The translations under genes were made by a program, and so were the position numbers. Source: Streptosporangium sandarakinum (GTDB lineage Bacteria; Actinomycetota; Actinomycetes; Streptosporangiales; Streptosporangiaceae). Taken from it: 64,000 nucleotides of DNA. This document shows positions 16,237 through 24,883 of this stretch, piece by piece (the stretch's first letter is position 1; each line of letters starts with the position of its first letter). The DNA is taken from assembly GCF_013409935.1 (NCBI RefSeq), contig NZ_JACCCO010000002.1, positions 62,001 through 126,000 on the forward strand, written 5' to 3'. Under the pieces are notes generated by a model that was not told the origin of the DNA, did no database searches, and saw nothing but the letters and a program-made list of their open reading frames with translations.

Positions 16237-16499
16237 GCCGCCTCCAGGCCCACGCCCGGTCACCGCGGTTCCCTGTTCCTGTGAGGACCGCGCCGGCGGC
16301 AGGCCGTCCTTCGTCGGAAGGCCTCCCGGACCTGCCGTCGGCCCCGGCCGTCAGCTCTGGCCGTCCTCACCCGGCACGCGGTGGACGCCGGCCGGGGAGG
16401 GGCTGCGGCCCTCGGCCCGCGACACGGTCTCCGGCCTCCGTGGGTGGCGGCAACACCGGCACCCCCGTTTACCTGGGGTTTCGTGGGTACGTTGAAGGC

Positions 16500-17345
16500 A
16501 TGGTTCCCATGATCACCCTCAACGACAAGACACAGATCCCGCAGCTGGGTTTCGGCACCTATCTCATCCCGCCCGAGCAGACCGCCGACATCGTCGGCCA
16601 GGCCCTGCAGGTCGGCTACCGGCATGTCGACACCGCCCAGATGTACGGCAACGAAGAGGGCGTCGGCCGGGCCATCGCGGCCTCCGGCATCCCCCGCGAG
16701 GAGCTGTACGTCACCAGCAAGCTCGCCAACGACAAGCACCGTCCCGACGACGTGCGGCGTTCCTTCGACGAGACGATGGCCAGGCTCGGCCTGGAGCGGC
16801 TGGACCTGTTCCTGATGCACTGGCCGCTGCCGACCCTGTACGACGGTGACTACGTCTCGACCTGGAAGGCCATCACCGACCTGGTCGCCGACGGCCGGCT
16901 GCGTACCGCGGGCGTGTCGAACTTCCAGCCTGACCACCTCGACCGGATCATCGCCGAGACCGGGGTGGTGCCCGCGGTGAACCAGATCGAGGCGCACCCC
17001 TACTTCGCCAACGGCACCGCGCGCGAGGCCTCCCACCGCCACGGCGTCGCCGTCGAGGCGTGGAGCCCGCTCGGGCAGGGCGGCGCCGTCCTGGAGGACG
17101 AGAAGATCACCGAGATCGCCGCCGCCCACGGCAGGACCACCTCGCAGGTCATCCTGCGCTGGCACATCCAGCGCGGCGACGTCATCTTCCCCAAGACGAC
17201 GCGGCGCGAGCGGATGACGGAGAACTTCGCCCTGTTCGACTTCTCCCTCACCCCGCAGGAGGTCGACGCGATCAGCTCGCTCGACAAGGGTGAGCGGGGG
17301 CGGGTCGGACCGAATCCGGACACCTTCGACTACCTGCCGGACTGA
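16500..17345 (+). CDS. Aldo-keto reductase (AKR5-like)
   Basis: A 281-residue NADPH-dependent TIM-barrel reductase with the full catalytic tetrad: Asp and Tyr in VDTAQMYGNE, Lys in VTSKLAND, His in FLMHWPLP. The cofactor end is seen at VIFPKTTRRERMTEN. It is close to 2,5-diketo-gluconate reductase-type enzymes, reducing a small aldehyde or ketone. ATG 16500 is chosen because TACGTT (16488-16493) lies six bases upstream (leaderless); ATG 16509 is an alternative. Monocistronic. Confidence 0.9.
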   Translation: MVPMITLNDKTQIPQLGFGTYLIPPEQTADIVGQALQVGYRHVDTAQMYGNEEGVGRAIAASGIPREELYVTSKLANDKHRPDDVRRSFDETMARLGLERLDLFLMHWPLPTLYDGDYVSTWKAITDLVADGRLRTAGVSNFQPDHLDRIIAETGVVPAVNQIEAHPYFANGTAREASHRHGVAVEAWSPLGQGGAVLEDEKITEIAAAHGRTTSQVILRWHIQRGDVIFPKTTRRERMTENFALFDFSLTPQEVDAISSLDKGERGRVGPNPDTFDYLPD

Positions 17346-17421
17346 CCTCGCCCGGCGGCCGGGGCCCGGTCACCGCCACCGCGCCGGCCGCCGCCGGGAG
17401 GGGGCGGGCCCGGGTCCGCGA

Positions 17422-17485
17422 TATGATCTCCACTGACACCTGAGCCTCCCCGGTACGGACCCCGTCCACCGAGGAGGCTCTTTTT
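17422..17485 (+). ncRNA. Short transcript or attenuator with intrinsic terminator
   Basis: A perfect -10 (TATGAT, 17422-17427) is followed within about 15 bases by a long hairpin: GAGCCTCC (17442-17449) pairs with GGAGGCTC (17473-17480), an inner CGGT/ACCG and GGAC/GTCC stem stack on it, and TTTTT follows at 17481-17485. A T-tract terminator is rare in this genome. It lies 115 bases before the aldo-keto reductase gene at 17600, so it is either a ~50-base small RNA or a premature terminator. No clear -35 is seen. Confidence 0.45.
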
Positions 17486-17599
17486 CATGCCCGGGGCAGC
17501 CGTTCCCGGTACGGCCGGGCCCCTCGCGCCTGAGCCGCTTCCCGGGCGGCGGGCCGGGCATCCGGCTCCCGCCGTTCACCGTTCTCACCAAGGAGATCC

Positions 17600-18520
17600 A
17601 TGTCAGATCTGTATGTGCCCACCACCGCGGCGGCCGCGGGCACCTGGAAGCTCGGCGACCTGACGGTCAACCGCGTCGGGCTCGGCGCGATGCGCCTCAC
17701 CGGCAGCGCCGCCTTCGACCTGGGCGTGCCCAGCGACCGGGAACGGTCGATCACCGTACTGCGGCGCGCGGTCGAGCTGGGGGTGAACCACATCGACACC
17801 GCCGCGTTCTACTTCTCCTCGCTGCGCTCGGCCAACGAACTGATCAACCGGGCGCTGGCCCCGTACCCGGACGACCTGGTCATCACCACCAAGGTCTGGC
17901 CGGGCCGGAACCCGTCGGGGGAGTGGTGGTGGGCCGCTCCGGAGCAGCTTCGCGGCCAGGTCGAGGAGAACCTGCGCCAGCTCGGCCGCGACCACCTGGA
18001 CGTGGTGAACCTCCGCGTCCCGCCGAGCCACGGGTCGGGCTCGATCGCCGAGCACTTCGGCGCGCTGGCCGGCCTGCGCGACGCCGGGCTCATCCGCCAC
18101 CTGGGCGTCTCCAACGTCACGCCCGGCCAGCTGGCCGAGGCCCAGGCCATCGCGCCGGTGGTGTGCGTGCAGAACTCCTACGGTCTCGGCGCGCCGGCCG
18201 CCGAACGGGAGTTCCTGCGGGCCTGCGGCGCCCAGGGCGTCGCGTTCGTGCCGTTCTTCGCGATCGCCGGCGCCGGGCGCGAGGCGGGCGCGCGCGGGAC
18301 CGACGACGAGACGGTGCTCGCCGTGGCGCGCGCGCACGGCGCGACGCCCGCGCAGGTCCGGCTGGCGTGGACCCTCCATCAGGGACCGCACGTGCTGGCC
18401 ATCCCGGGAACCGGCGACCCCGCTCACCTGGCCGCCAACGTGGCCGCCGGCGCGCTGCGCCTCTCCGGCGAGGAGATGGCGGCCCTTTCGGCCGTCGGCG
18501 GCGAGCACGGGGCCGGGTAG
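17600..18520 (+). CDS. Aldo-keto reductase, pyridoxal-reductase (PdxI)-like
   Basis: A 306-residue TIM-barrel oxidoreductase with Asp/Tyr (HIDTAAFYFS) and Lys (ITTKVWPG) of the AKR tetrad. At the usual His position it has DVVNLRV, the pattern of the E. coli YdbC/PdxI group, whose members reduce pyridoxal to pyridoxine. Such a function is plausible but unproven here. AAGGAG lies four bases before ATG 17600. It ends before a bidirectional hairpin and has no operon partner. Confidence 0.85.
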   Translation: MSDLYVPTTAAAAGTWKLGDLTVNRVGLGAMRLTGSAAFDLGVPSDRERSITVLRRAVELGVNHIDTAAFYFSSLRSANELINRALAPYPDDLVITTKVWPGRNPSGEWWWAAPEQLRGQVEENLRQLGRDHLDVVNLRVPPSHGSGSIAEHFGALAGLRDAGLIRHLGVSNVTPGQLAEAQAIAPVVCVQNSYGLGAPAAEREFLRACGAQGVAFVPFFAIAGAGREAGARGTDDETVLAVARAHGATPAQVRLAWTLHQGPHVLAIPGTGDPAHLAANVAAGALRLSGEEMAALSAVGGEHGAG

Positions 18521-18616
18521 CGGCGGCACGGGGAACCGGACGGCCTCCGGCGGCGCGTCAACCGGGTGACGGCGGCGCAGGGAGCCCGACGGCCTCCGGC
18601 GGCACTTCAACGGGGG
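18521..18616. repeat. Imperfect 49-bp tandem duplication
   Basis: Two near-identical units start at 18521 and 18570, each containing CGGCCTCCGGCGGC, just after the stop codon of the aldo-keto reductase. Probably a local slippage duplication. Confidence 0.5.
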
Positions 18617-18640
18617 CGCGGACGAGAGGGCCCGCGGCAC

Positions 18641-18687
18641 GGCCGGCCCGGCGGCCTTCCCACCGGGGGAGGGCCGCCGGGCCGGCC
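18641..18687. terminator. Bidirectional terminator
   Basis: A perfect 16-bp GC stem (18641-18656 with 18672-18687) with a 15-base loop that can itself pair partly. It separates the convergent aldo-keto reductase and Vgb-like genes. Confidence 0.7.
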
Positions 18688-18701
18688 GGTCCGGCACGGG
18701 G

Positions 18702-19814
18702 TCAGGGAGTGATGACGGCGAGCTGGTCGACGTAGTCCTCGGTGGCCCAGAGGTTGTCGTCCGGCCCCAGGACGATGTCGAACGGCCCGGCCAGGTTCGT
18801 GGGCAGCGGGTATTCATTGATCGTCCCCGCCGTGGTGACGCTGGCGACGTTGCCGCCGACCTGCTCGACGAACCACAGGTTGCCGTCCGGGCCGGCGGTG
18901 ATGCCCCACGGGAAACTGTTGGGATCACTCACCGGGTACTCGGTGAAGACGCCCGAGGTGGTGACGTTGCTGACCTTCCCGTTCCCGTCGGTGTACCACA
19001 GGTTGCCGTCGGGCCCGGTGGTGATACCGATGGGCATCGCCCCGGTGGACGGGATCGTGTACTCGGTGATGGTCCCCGAGGTGGTGATGCGCCCGATCTT
19101 CCCGGCGAGGGCCTCGGTGAACCAGATGGCGCCGTCCGGTCCCGTGGTGATGCGCATCGGATACGAATCGGCGGCCGGCAGGCTGTATTCGGTGATGGTC
19201 CCCGAGGTGGTGATCCGCCCGATCTTGTTGCCGTTGGACTCGGTGAACCACAGGGCGCCGTCGGGGCCGGCGGTGATGGCCCAGACGAAGGCGCCGGGGG
19301 TGGACAGGCTGTATTCGGTGATGGTCCCCGAGGTGGTGATCCGCCCGATCTTGTCGCTGTTGGACTCGGTGAACCACAGGGCGCCGTCGGAACCGGTGGT
19401 GATGTGGGCCGGTTCGGCGTCGAAGGTGGGGAGGGAGTACTCGGTGAACGCGCCGCCGGTGGTCACGCGGCCGATCTTGTTGGCGTAGTTCTCGGTGAAC
19501 CAGATCGCGTCGTCCGGCCCGGTGGTGAGCCCCACCGGCGTCGACGGCCTCGTGGGGATCTGCAGTTCGTCGATCGCCGGAGCGCGCAGCGCCTCGGCCA
19601 TGCGCCGGGGAGCGGGCCGCGGCGCGGGCGGGTAGTGGCAGCGGATCCCGCGATGCTCCGGCATCCGCTTGAGCGTGAGGCAGAGCTTCACCCAGGGCCG
19701 CAGCGGAGACGGCCCCGGCGGGGCGGAGACCGCCGCGGACGCGGGCGCGATCGCCGTCATGGCCAAGGCCAGGGCGACCAGCGGATACCCGAGGCGTCGA
19801 GTGCGATGACGCAT
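18702..19814 (-). CDS. Secreted seven-bladed beta-propeller, virginiamycin B lyase-like
   Basis: A 370-residue protein with a Sec signal peptide (MRHRTRRLGYPLVALALAM, cleavage after ASA), a ~70-residue Pro/Arg-rich spacer and seven blades of ~42 residues with the Vgb signature GPDGALWFTESNGNKIGRIT. Vgb linearises streptogramin B in the cytoplasm using two histidines from PHGI-like turns. Here the propeller holds a single His (PAHITTG in blade 2), and the other turns read AIT, RIT or GIT. Together with secretion this argues against lyase activity; a surface binding role is more likely. ATG 19814 follows AAAGGGA. Internal blades are nearly identical at DNA level, a sign of recent duplication. 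Confidence 0.8.
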   Translation of the reverse strand: MRHRTRRLGYPLVALALAMTAIAPASAAVSAPPGPSPLRPWVKLCLTLKRMPEHRGIRCHYPPAPRPAPRRMAEALRAPAIDELQIPTRPSTPVGLTTGPDDAIWFTENYANKIGRVTTGGAFTEYSLPTFDAEPAHITTGSDGALWFTESNSDKIGRITTSGTITEYSLSTPGAFVWAITAGPDGALWFTESNGNKIGRITTSGTITEYSLPAADSYPMRITTGPDGAIWFTEALAGKIGRITTSGTITEYTIPSTGAMPIGITTGPDGNLWYTDGNGKVSNVTTSGVFTEYPVSDPNSFPWGITAGPDGNLWFVEQVGGNVASVTTAGTINEYPLPTNLAGPFDIVLGPDDNLWATEDYVDQLAVITP

Positions 19815-20140
19815 GACATCCCTTTCAGCAGACGTTCGGCACGGGCGCGGGCCGGCCGCCGGGTCACGCCCAGCGGTCCGTGACACCCCGCGACACCCCG
19901 CGGCGGAGCGCCGGGACGTCGAGCGCCGTGGCGCTGTGGCGCTGTGGAACCGGGGAATGATGGGTGCCACGCCGTCGGCGCGACCTCGTCCCGGGCGGCG
20001 CTCCGGGCGCCGTCGTCGGCCCGTGTCCGGCCCGGCGAACCCAATCTGGCAGGGTCCCCGGCCGCCTTCGATCGCGCACGGTCCGTGGCCGGTCAGGAAA
20101 GCCCCAACTTATCGCGGACCCGATCTCCCGGCGGGACCGC
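19815..20140. other. Intergenic region upstream of the Vgb-like gene
   Basis: No gene is seen in these 326 bases. Two short tandem repeats occur: GACACCCCGC twice near 19880-19900 and GTGGCGCT twice near 19928-19945. The promoter of the Vgb-like gene should lie near 19830-19870 on the minus strand, but I cannot place boxes with confidence. Confidence 0.3.
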
Positions 20141-20722
20141 TCAGGCGACGGAGTGGGTGACGACCCCGGTGTAGACGCCGGGGGCGGCGGTGGAGGGGAC
20201 GGTGACGACGAGCGTCGGCGCCCAGCTCGTGGAGGTGGGGATCCCCACCAGCTTGCGCGAGGTGAACGCGGTCACCGGCGAGGACAGGGCGACCTGCTGG
20301 TCGGCCGTCGGCTGCCCGGCGCTCCGGGCGGCGCTGCCGGAGAAGGTGGTGACCGGGCCGGACCAGTAGGCGACGTTGCCTTTCGTGATCGTCTGCGCGG
20401 GCGTCCCGGACCCGGTGGTGAAGTTCGTGGCCGCCGCGGTCGCCGTCCACGACGGGGTTCCCCCCCGGTTGTCGGCCACGGTCACCGTGCCCATGGACGC
20501 GCTGATCGAGCCGCCGGCCGGGCCGCTGCCCAGGTCCACCGATCCGGGCACGGTGATCGTCAGGGTATCGGCGCGCAGGGCGACCGTGGCGATGCGGACG
20601 GCCGGCGAGCCCGGGACGGGGCCGGCGGCGGCCGGTGCGGCCAGGACGAGCAGCATCCCGGCCAGGCACGGCGGCACCAGCGGAGCTCTCGCGGAAAAGA
20701 CGCCGGTACGGGCCTTGCTCAT
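20141..20722 (-). CDS. WxL-like secreted surface protein
   Basis: A 193-residue protein with a signal peptide (hydrophobic CLAGMLLVLAAPAAAG) and one beta-sandwich domain resembling Firmicutes WxL domains: VDLGSGPAGGSI, PSWTATAAATNFTTGSGT, NVAYWSG, and the C-terminal VVTVPSTAAPGVYTGVVTHS. The Trp motif is WTA rather than WTL. WxL domains bind peptidoglycan non-covalently. It is a paralogue of the protein at 21148-21729 (same length, same motif order, both ending SVA) and is divergent from it. GAGGAG precedes ATG 20722. Confidence 0.7.
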   Translation of the reverse strand: MSKARTGVFSARAPLVPPCLAGMLLVLAAPAAAGPVPGSPAVRIATVALRADTLTITVPGSVDLGSGPAGGSISASMGTVTVADNRGGTPSWTATAAATNFTTGSGTPAQTITKGNVAYWSGPVTTFSGSAARSAGQPTADQQVALSSPVTAFTSRKLVGIPTSTSWAPTLVVTVPSTAAPGVYTGVVTHSVA

Positions 20723-21147
20723 GCCGACTCCTCACAGATGTCTTGGCGACGTGCCCAGGCACCGGTTCGCCGTCGGCGGGAGGACCGATCGACAGCCTAG
20801 ATCATCGAGGTACGGCCTCCTTCCCCTTCGCCGCCCGGGACAGGTAATCCCCTGGCAATGACCGGGTTGGAAGTCCTGCTCCGGGGCCGCGGGCAGGTGC
20901 GGCGGCGGGCGCGGAGCAGGCGGGGGCGGGCGGCGGCGCCGCCCGCCGAAGGCGCGGCCGTCCGATCGGCCGCCCTGCGGCATGGACGGGGTCTGGTGAT
21001 CCCGCATGACCGCCAAGACTGTACAGGTGGTGATGAAGAGTCGGCAGACACCACATCCAACGGTTCTCCTCGTTGATCTCCCTGCTCAGGATGGGCCGCG
21101 TACACAGGTCCTGACGTGGGCCTGGACGGGATGAAAAAGGAGCGGCC
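20723..21147. other. Divergent promoter region of the WxL-like locus
   Basis: A 425-base gap between paralogous divergent genes. Around 21020-21110 the sequence becomes AT-richer, and AAAAAGGAG at 21134-21142 is the ribosome site of the right-hand gene. A C/G-rich block (20880-20960) lies in the centre. No additional gene is recognised. Confidence 0.35.
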
Positions 21148-21729
21148 ATGTCCGCACGCCGTCTCGGCACAGTCTGTTGGGGAGTCACGGGCCTGGTGGC
21201 GGCCCTGACGGCCGCGCTGCCCGCCACGGCGGGCACCTGTCCCGCCTCGACCACCTGTTCCACCACGGTGACCTTCACCGTCACCGCCCCCGACGGGCTG
21301 ACGATCACCGTGCCCAGCGGGCCGGTCAACATCGGCAGCGGAGCCCCGGGCGGGCAGATCAGCGGCCAGCTCGGCTCGATCACGGTGTCGGACCAGCGGG
21401 CCACGCTGGCCGCCACCTGGACCGCGTCGGTCGTCGCGGCCACCGGCGGGTTCACCACGGGCGGCGGCACCGCACCGGAGACCATCCCCAACACCGCCGT
21501 CCTGTACTGGTCGGGGGCCGCGACCGGCACCACCGGCAGCGGCACCTTCGTGCCCGGCCAGGCCAACGCCGCGGCCGCGCAGTCGCTCGACCTCTCACGC
21601 ACGGCCTTCAGCAAGACGACCGGCTCCGGCGCGAACTCCGCCACCTGGAACCCGACCGTCGTGATCAACGTCCCCGCCGGCGCGGTCGCCGGCGTCTACA
21701 CCGGGACGGTGAACCACTCTGTCGCCTGA
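21148..21729 (+). CDS. WxL-like secreted surface protein (paralogue)
   Basis: A 193-residue exported protein: signal peptide ending PATAG, then CPASTTCSTT, LTITVPSGPVNIGSGAPGGQ, AATWTASVVAATGGFTTGGG, VLYWSG and a final VVINVPAGAVAGVYTGTVNH. The domain order equals that of the divergent 20141-20722 protein, with WTA at the WxL position. Thirteen bases downstream begins a DUF916-like protein, the usual partner of WxL proteins in Firmicutes, which strengthens the call. AAGGAG precedes ATG 21148. A mature protein bound to the cell wall is predicted. Confidence 0.72.
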   Translation: MSARRLGTVCWGVTGLVAALTAALPATAGTCPASTTCSTTVTFTVTAPDGLTITVPSGPVNIGSGAPGGQISGQLGSITVSDQRATLAATWTASVVAATGGFTTGGGTAPETIPNTAVLYWSGAATGTTGSGTFVPGQANAAAAQSLDLSRTAFSKTTGSGANSATWNPTVVINVPAGAVAGVYTGTVNHSVA

Positions 21730-21742
21730 CATCCTCCCGCGG

Positions 21743-22735
21743 GTGAGCCTGCCGGCCGCGCTGCTCGCGTTCGCGGTGTCCGGCGGGCTCGGCGCGGCGG
21801 TCGCGGCCGCCGACCCGCCGCGCCCCCAGGCGAAGGGCGCCATCGGGATCGTCCTGCTGGAGGCGCCGGAGAACCGGATGGACGACCCCCGCGCGCGCAT
21901 CTTCATCGTCGACCACGTCAACCCGGGAACCACCTTCAGCCGGCGCCTGCAGATCACCAACAGCTCCCCGCGGCGGCAGCACGTGAAGCTGTACGCGGCC
22001 GCCGCGGACATCAGACAGGGCAGGTTCACCTTCGCGCCGGGCCGCACCCAGAACGAGCTGACCTCGTGGATCAAGCTCAACCGTCCCGCCGTCGATGTGC
22101 CGCCGCACGGCAGCTCGCAGGTGACGGCCACCGTCCGCGTCCCGGAGCCGGCGACCAAGGGCGAGCAGTACGGCGTCATCTGGGCGCAGGTGTCCACCGG
22201 GCGGCCGAACGCCAGGCGGAACATCGCGCTGGTCAACCGCGTGGGGATCCGTGTCTATCTCGACGTCGGCCCCGAGGGCGAGCCGCCGTCGCAGTTCCGT
22301 ATCGGCGAGGTGGTGCCCCATCGCCTGGACGACGGCCGGCCGTCGATCGCGGCGACCGTACGCAATACGGGCGAGCGGGCCATCGACCTGTCCGGGCAGC
22401 TCACGCTGTCGGACGGTCCCAGCGGAATACGGGCGGGCCCCTACCAGGTCCCTCCCGGCACGACCCTGGCCCCCGACCAGACGGGCAGGGTGACCATCCC
22501 GCTGGGCGACCGGCTTCCGGACGGGCCGTGGAAGTTCCAGCTCACGTTGCGAAGCGGGCGCATCACGCACACCGTCTCGGGCAGCCTGGCCTTCCCGGCC
22601 AACCGCGGCCGGGGAAGGCCGGCCGCGCTCGACTCCTCGATGACGACGCTGCTCGCCCTGACCGCGCTGATGGCGCTCGCCGGCGCGGGGACGCTCTTCG
22701 TCGTCGCCCGCCGCCAGCGCCCGGCGGCACGCTGA
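21743..22735 (+). CDS. DUF916/WxL-partner cell-surface protein with C-terminal membrane anchor
   Basis: A 330-residue exported protein: signal peptide (LPAALLAFAVSGGLGAAVAA), an Ig-like domain of the DUF916 type (VNPGTTFSRRLQITNSSP, then KLYAAAADIRQG and ATVRVPEPATKGEQYGVIWA), a second beta domain (ATVRNTGERAIDLSGQLTLS), a C-terminal transmembrane helix (LLALTALMALAGAGTLFVV) and a basic tail. This is the architecture of the WxL-associated peptidoglycan-interaction proteins. GTG 21743 starts 13 bases after the WxL-like gene, so the pair is an operon. It probably anchors the WxL-like protein at the surface. Confidence 0.75.
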   Translation: MSLPAALLAFAVSGGLGAAVAAADPPRPQAKGAIGIVLLEAPENRMDDPRARIFIVDHVNPGTTFSRRLQITNSSPRRQHVKLYAAAADIRQGRFTFAPGRTQNELTSWIKLNRPAVDVPPHGSSQVTATVRVPEPATKGEQYGVIWAQVSTGRPNARRNIALVNRVGIRVYLDVGPEGEPPSQFRIGEVVPHRLDDGRPSIAATVRNTGERAIDLSGQLTLSDGPSGIRAGPYQVPPGTTLAPDQTGRVTIPLGDRLPDGPWKFQLTLRSGRITHTVSGSLAFPANRGRGRPAALDSSMTTLLALTALMALAGAGTLFVVARRQRPAAR

Positions 22736-22838
22736 CGGGGCGGAGCCGGAGGCGGCGAGCCGGCACGCCCGATCGTCCGGGGTCTCAGGCCGCCGTCACC
22801 GTGGACCCCGGCCTGGTCCAGGGCGAGCCGATTTTCGG

Positions 22839-22874
22839 TTGACCCTTCCCTCAATTGAATATAAACATGACTCC
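22839..22874 (+). promoter_or_regulatory. Leaderless promoter of the TetR-glycosyltransferase operon
   Basis: TTGACC (22839-22844), a 17-base spacer and TAAACA (22862-22867) are followed after seven bases by ATG 22875. TCAATTGA (22851-22858), a perfect palindrome in the spacer, may be the operator. Confidence 0.65.
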
Positions 22875-23477
22875 ATGGAAAGTGGGGCCAGGCGCCCGTA
22901 CCGCATGGGCGCCCGCGCCGCGGCCGTGGAGGCCACGCGTGCGCGCGTGCTGGAGGCGGCGGCCGCGCTGTGGACGCGGCGCTGGTACGACGACGTCACG
23001 CTGCAGCACATCGCCGACGAGGCGGGAGTGTCGGTGCAGACGATCGTCAACCACTTCGGCGGCAAGGACGGACTGGCCGACGCCGTCGCCGACCAGGTGG
23101 CGTCGCAGGCGGAGGTCGTCCGCCAGGCGCCGGTCGGCGATGTGGCGGCGATCGTGGCGACGCTCTTCGCGGACTACGAGCACCGCGGCGACGCCGGCGT
23201 GCTCTGGATCGCGCAGATGGACCGTGTCCCGGCGGCCGCCCGGGCGGCCGCCCACGCGCGCGCCCAGCATCGGGCGTGGCTGGAACGGGTCTTCGCCGAC
23301 CGCCTCCCGGCCCCGGGCCCGGCCCGCGAGCACACGCTGAACCTGCACTACGCCGCCACGGACGTCTACCTGTGGAAACTGTGGCGGCGCGACCTCGGCC
23401 TGTCGCGCGAGGACGCCGAACGTGCCATGCGCGACCTGCTGACCTCCATCGACCCCCGAAAGAGACGCGATGCGTAA
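22875..23477 (+). CDS. TetR-family regulator
   Basis: A 200-residue TetR protein: helix-turn-helix VTLQHIADEAGVSVQTIVNH followed by FGGKDGLADAV. Basic N-terminal arm (GARRPYRMGARAA). The start is set by the promoter just upstream; an earlier TTG at 22839 is the -35 box itself. Its stop overlaps the start of the glycosyltransferase by eight bases, so the regulator and enzyme are co-translated and the protein probably autoregulates the pair. Confidence 0.85.
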   Translation: MESGARRPYRMGARAAAVEATRARVLEAAAALWTRRWYDDVTLQHIADEAGVSVQTIVNHFGGKDGLADAVADQVASQAEVVRQAPVGDVAAIVATLFADYEHRGDAGVLWIAQMDRVPAAARAAAHARAQHRAWLERVFADRLPAPGPAREHTLNLHYAATDVYLWKLWRRDLGLSREDAERAMRDLLTSIDPRKRRDA

Positions 23478-24756
23478 GGACTTCCTGTTCGCCACCTGGT
23501 CCGGTGGCGGAGCCGTGCCGCCCGTCCTGTCGATCGCCCGCGCGCTGCACGAACGCGGCCACGGCGTCCGGGTGCTGGCCGACACGTCACTGCACGAGGA
23601 GGTCGCCGCCGCCGGCGTGGAAGCGATCGCCTGGACCACGGCGCCCCAGGGCGACGCCGCCGATCCGGCCAAGGACGTCATCAAGGACTTCGAGGCCCGC
23701 ACGCCGCTGGGCGCGCTCGCCCGGCTGAGAGACCGCATCGTCTGCGGCCCCGCGGCCCACTACGCCCGGGACACAATGGCCGAGCTGCGGGCCCGCCCGG
23801 CCGACGTGCTGGTCGCCGAGCACATGCTGCTCGGCGCGCTCACCGGCGGCGAGGCCACCGGGATCCCGGTGGCCTCGCTGGTGACGACCCTCTATCCGTT
23901 CCCCACCCCGGGGGCGCCACCGCCCGGTCTGGGCCTCGCCCCCGCCTCGGGCGCGCTGGGACGTCTGCGCGACCGGGCGCTGGCACGACTGGCCGTCAAA
24001 CCGTGGGGGAAGGGACTGCCGGCGCTGAACGCCGCCCGTGCCGCACACGGCCTGCCGCCGGTGGCCTCGGTGGTCGAGGCGTTCGACCGCGTCGACCGGC
24101 TGCTCGTGCTGTCCCCGCGTGCGCTGGACCACCCCGGCAGGCGCTTCCCCGCGCACCTGCGGCACGTCGGCCCGCGGCTCGACGACCCGGCCTGGGCCGG
24201 GAAGCCGGAGCTGCCGGAACTGCCGGAAGGCGACGCGCCCCTGGTCCTGGTCGGCCTGAGCTCATCGTTCATGAACCAGCGCACGCAACTCCAGCGCATC
24301 GCCGAGGCCCTCGGCACGCTGCCGGTGCGCGGGCTGCTGACCACCGGCCCGGCCGTGGACCCGGCGACGATCCGCGCGCCCGGCAACGTCCTGGTCACCG
24401 CGGCCGCCCCGCACGGCGTCGCGCTGCGCCACGCCGCGGTGACGATCACCCACGCCGGCCACGGGACGGCCGTCAAGTCCCTGGCCGCCGGGGTGCCCCT
24501 GGTCTGCGTGCCGCTCGGCCGCGACCAGACGGAGGTGGCGCGGCATGTCGAGCTCGCCGGCGCCGGGATCATCGTGAGCAAGAACGCCTCACCCCGCACG
24601 ATCGCCCGAGCGGTCGGCCGCGTCCTCCACGAGCCCTCCTACCGTCGCGAGGCGCGACGGCTGGCGGCCGAGATCGCCGCCGAGACGGCCACCGACCGGG
24701 CGGTCGCCGAACTGGAGGCCCTCACCGGCCGGAACGGGGGCGCCTCCGGAGGCTGA
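23470..24756 (+). CDS. GT1-family (UGT/MGT-like) glycosyltransferase
   Basis: A 428-residue GT-B glycosyltransferase. The N-terminal acceptor domain starts with FLFATWSGGGAVPPVLSIAR; the C-terminal donor domain carries ITHAGHGTAVKSLAAGVPLV and PLGRDQTEVARHVE, the GT1 sugar-nucleotide motif. Family members glycosylate macrolides, flavonoids or other lipophilic compounds; macrolide-inactivating Mgt enzymes belong here. No biosynthetic cluster is adjacent, and co-expression with a TetR regulator suggests a detoxification role (inference). Confidence 0.85.
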   Translation: MRKDFLFATWSGGGAVPPVLSIARALHERGHGVRVLADTSLHEEVAAAGVEAIAWTTAPQGDAADPAKDVIKDFEARTPLGALARLRDRIVCGPAAHYARDTMAELRARPADVLVAEHMLLGALTGGEATGIPVASLVTTLYPFPTPGAPPPGLGLAPASGALGRLRDRALARLAVKPWGKGLPALNAARAAHGLPPVASVVEAFDRVDRLLVLSPRALDHPGRRFPAHLRHVGPRLDDPAWAGKPELPELPEGDAPLVLVGLSSSFMNQRTQLQRIAEALGTLPVRGLLTTGPAVDPATIRAPGNVLVTAAAPHGVALRHAAVTITHAGHGTAVKSLAAGVPLVCVPLGRDQTEVARHVELAGAGIIVSKNASPRTIARAVGRVLHEPSYRREARRLAAEIAAETATDRAVAELEALTGRNGGASGG

Positions 24757-24826
24757 CACGGCCTGACACGGTCGGACCGCCGGGGCCGTCCCGGACGTCG
24801 CCGGGCCCGCCCGTCGGCGCCCGGGG

Positions 24827-24883
24827 GGTGTACATCCTGGGCATCCTGCGCAGGGTGTACACCATGTGCGTATGGTGGAGGGC
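24827..24883 (+). promoter_or_regulatory. Operator/promoter of the toxin-antitoxin pair
   Basis: GGTGTACACC (24854-24863) is a perfect palindrome and GGTGTACA recurs 27 bases upstream (24827-24834). TATGGT (24871-24876) lies seven bases before ATG 24884. Cooperative binding of the antitoxin complex is expected here. Confidence 0.6.

Noticed and set aside
18702..19814. Functional virginiamycin B lyase
   Set aside because: Signal peptide present and the catalytic histidines are missing from the blade turns.
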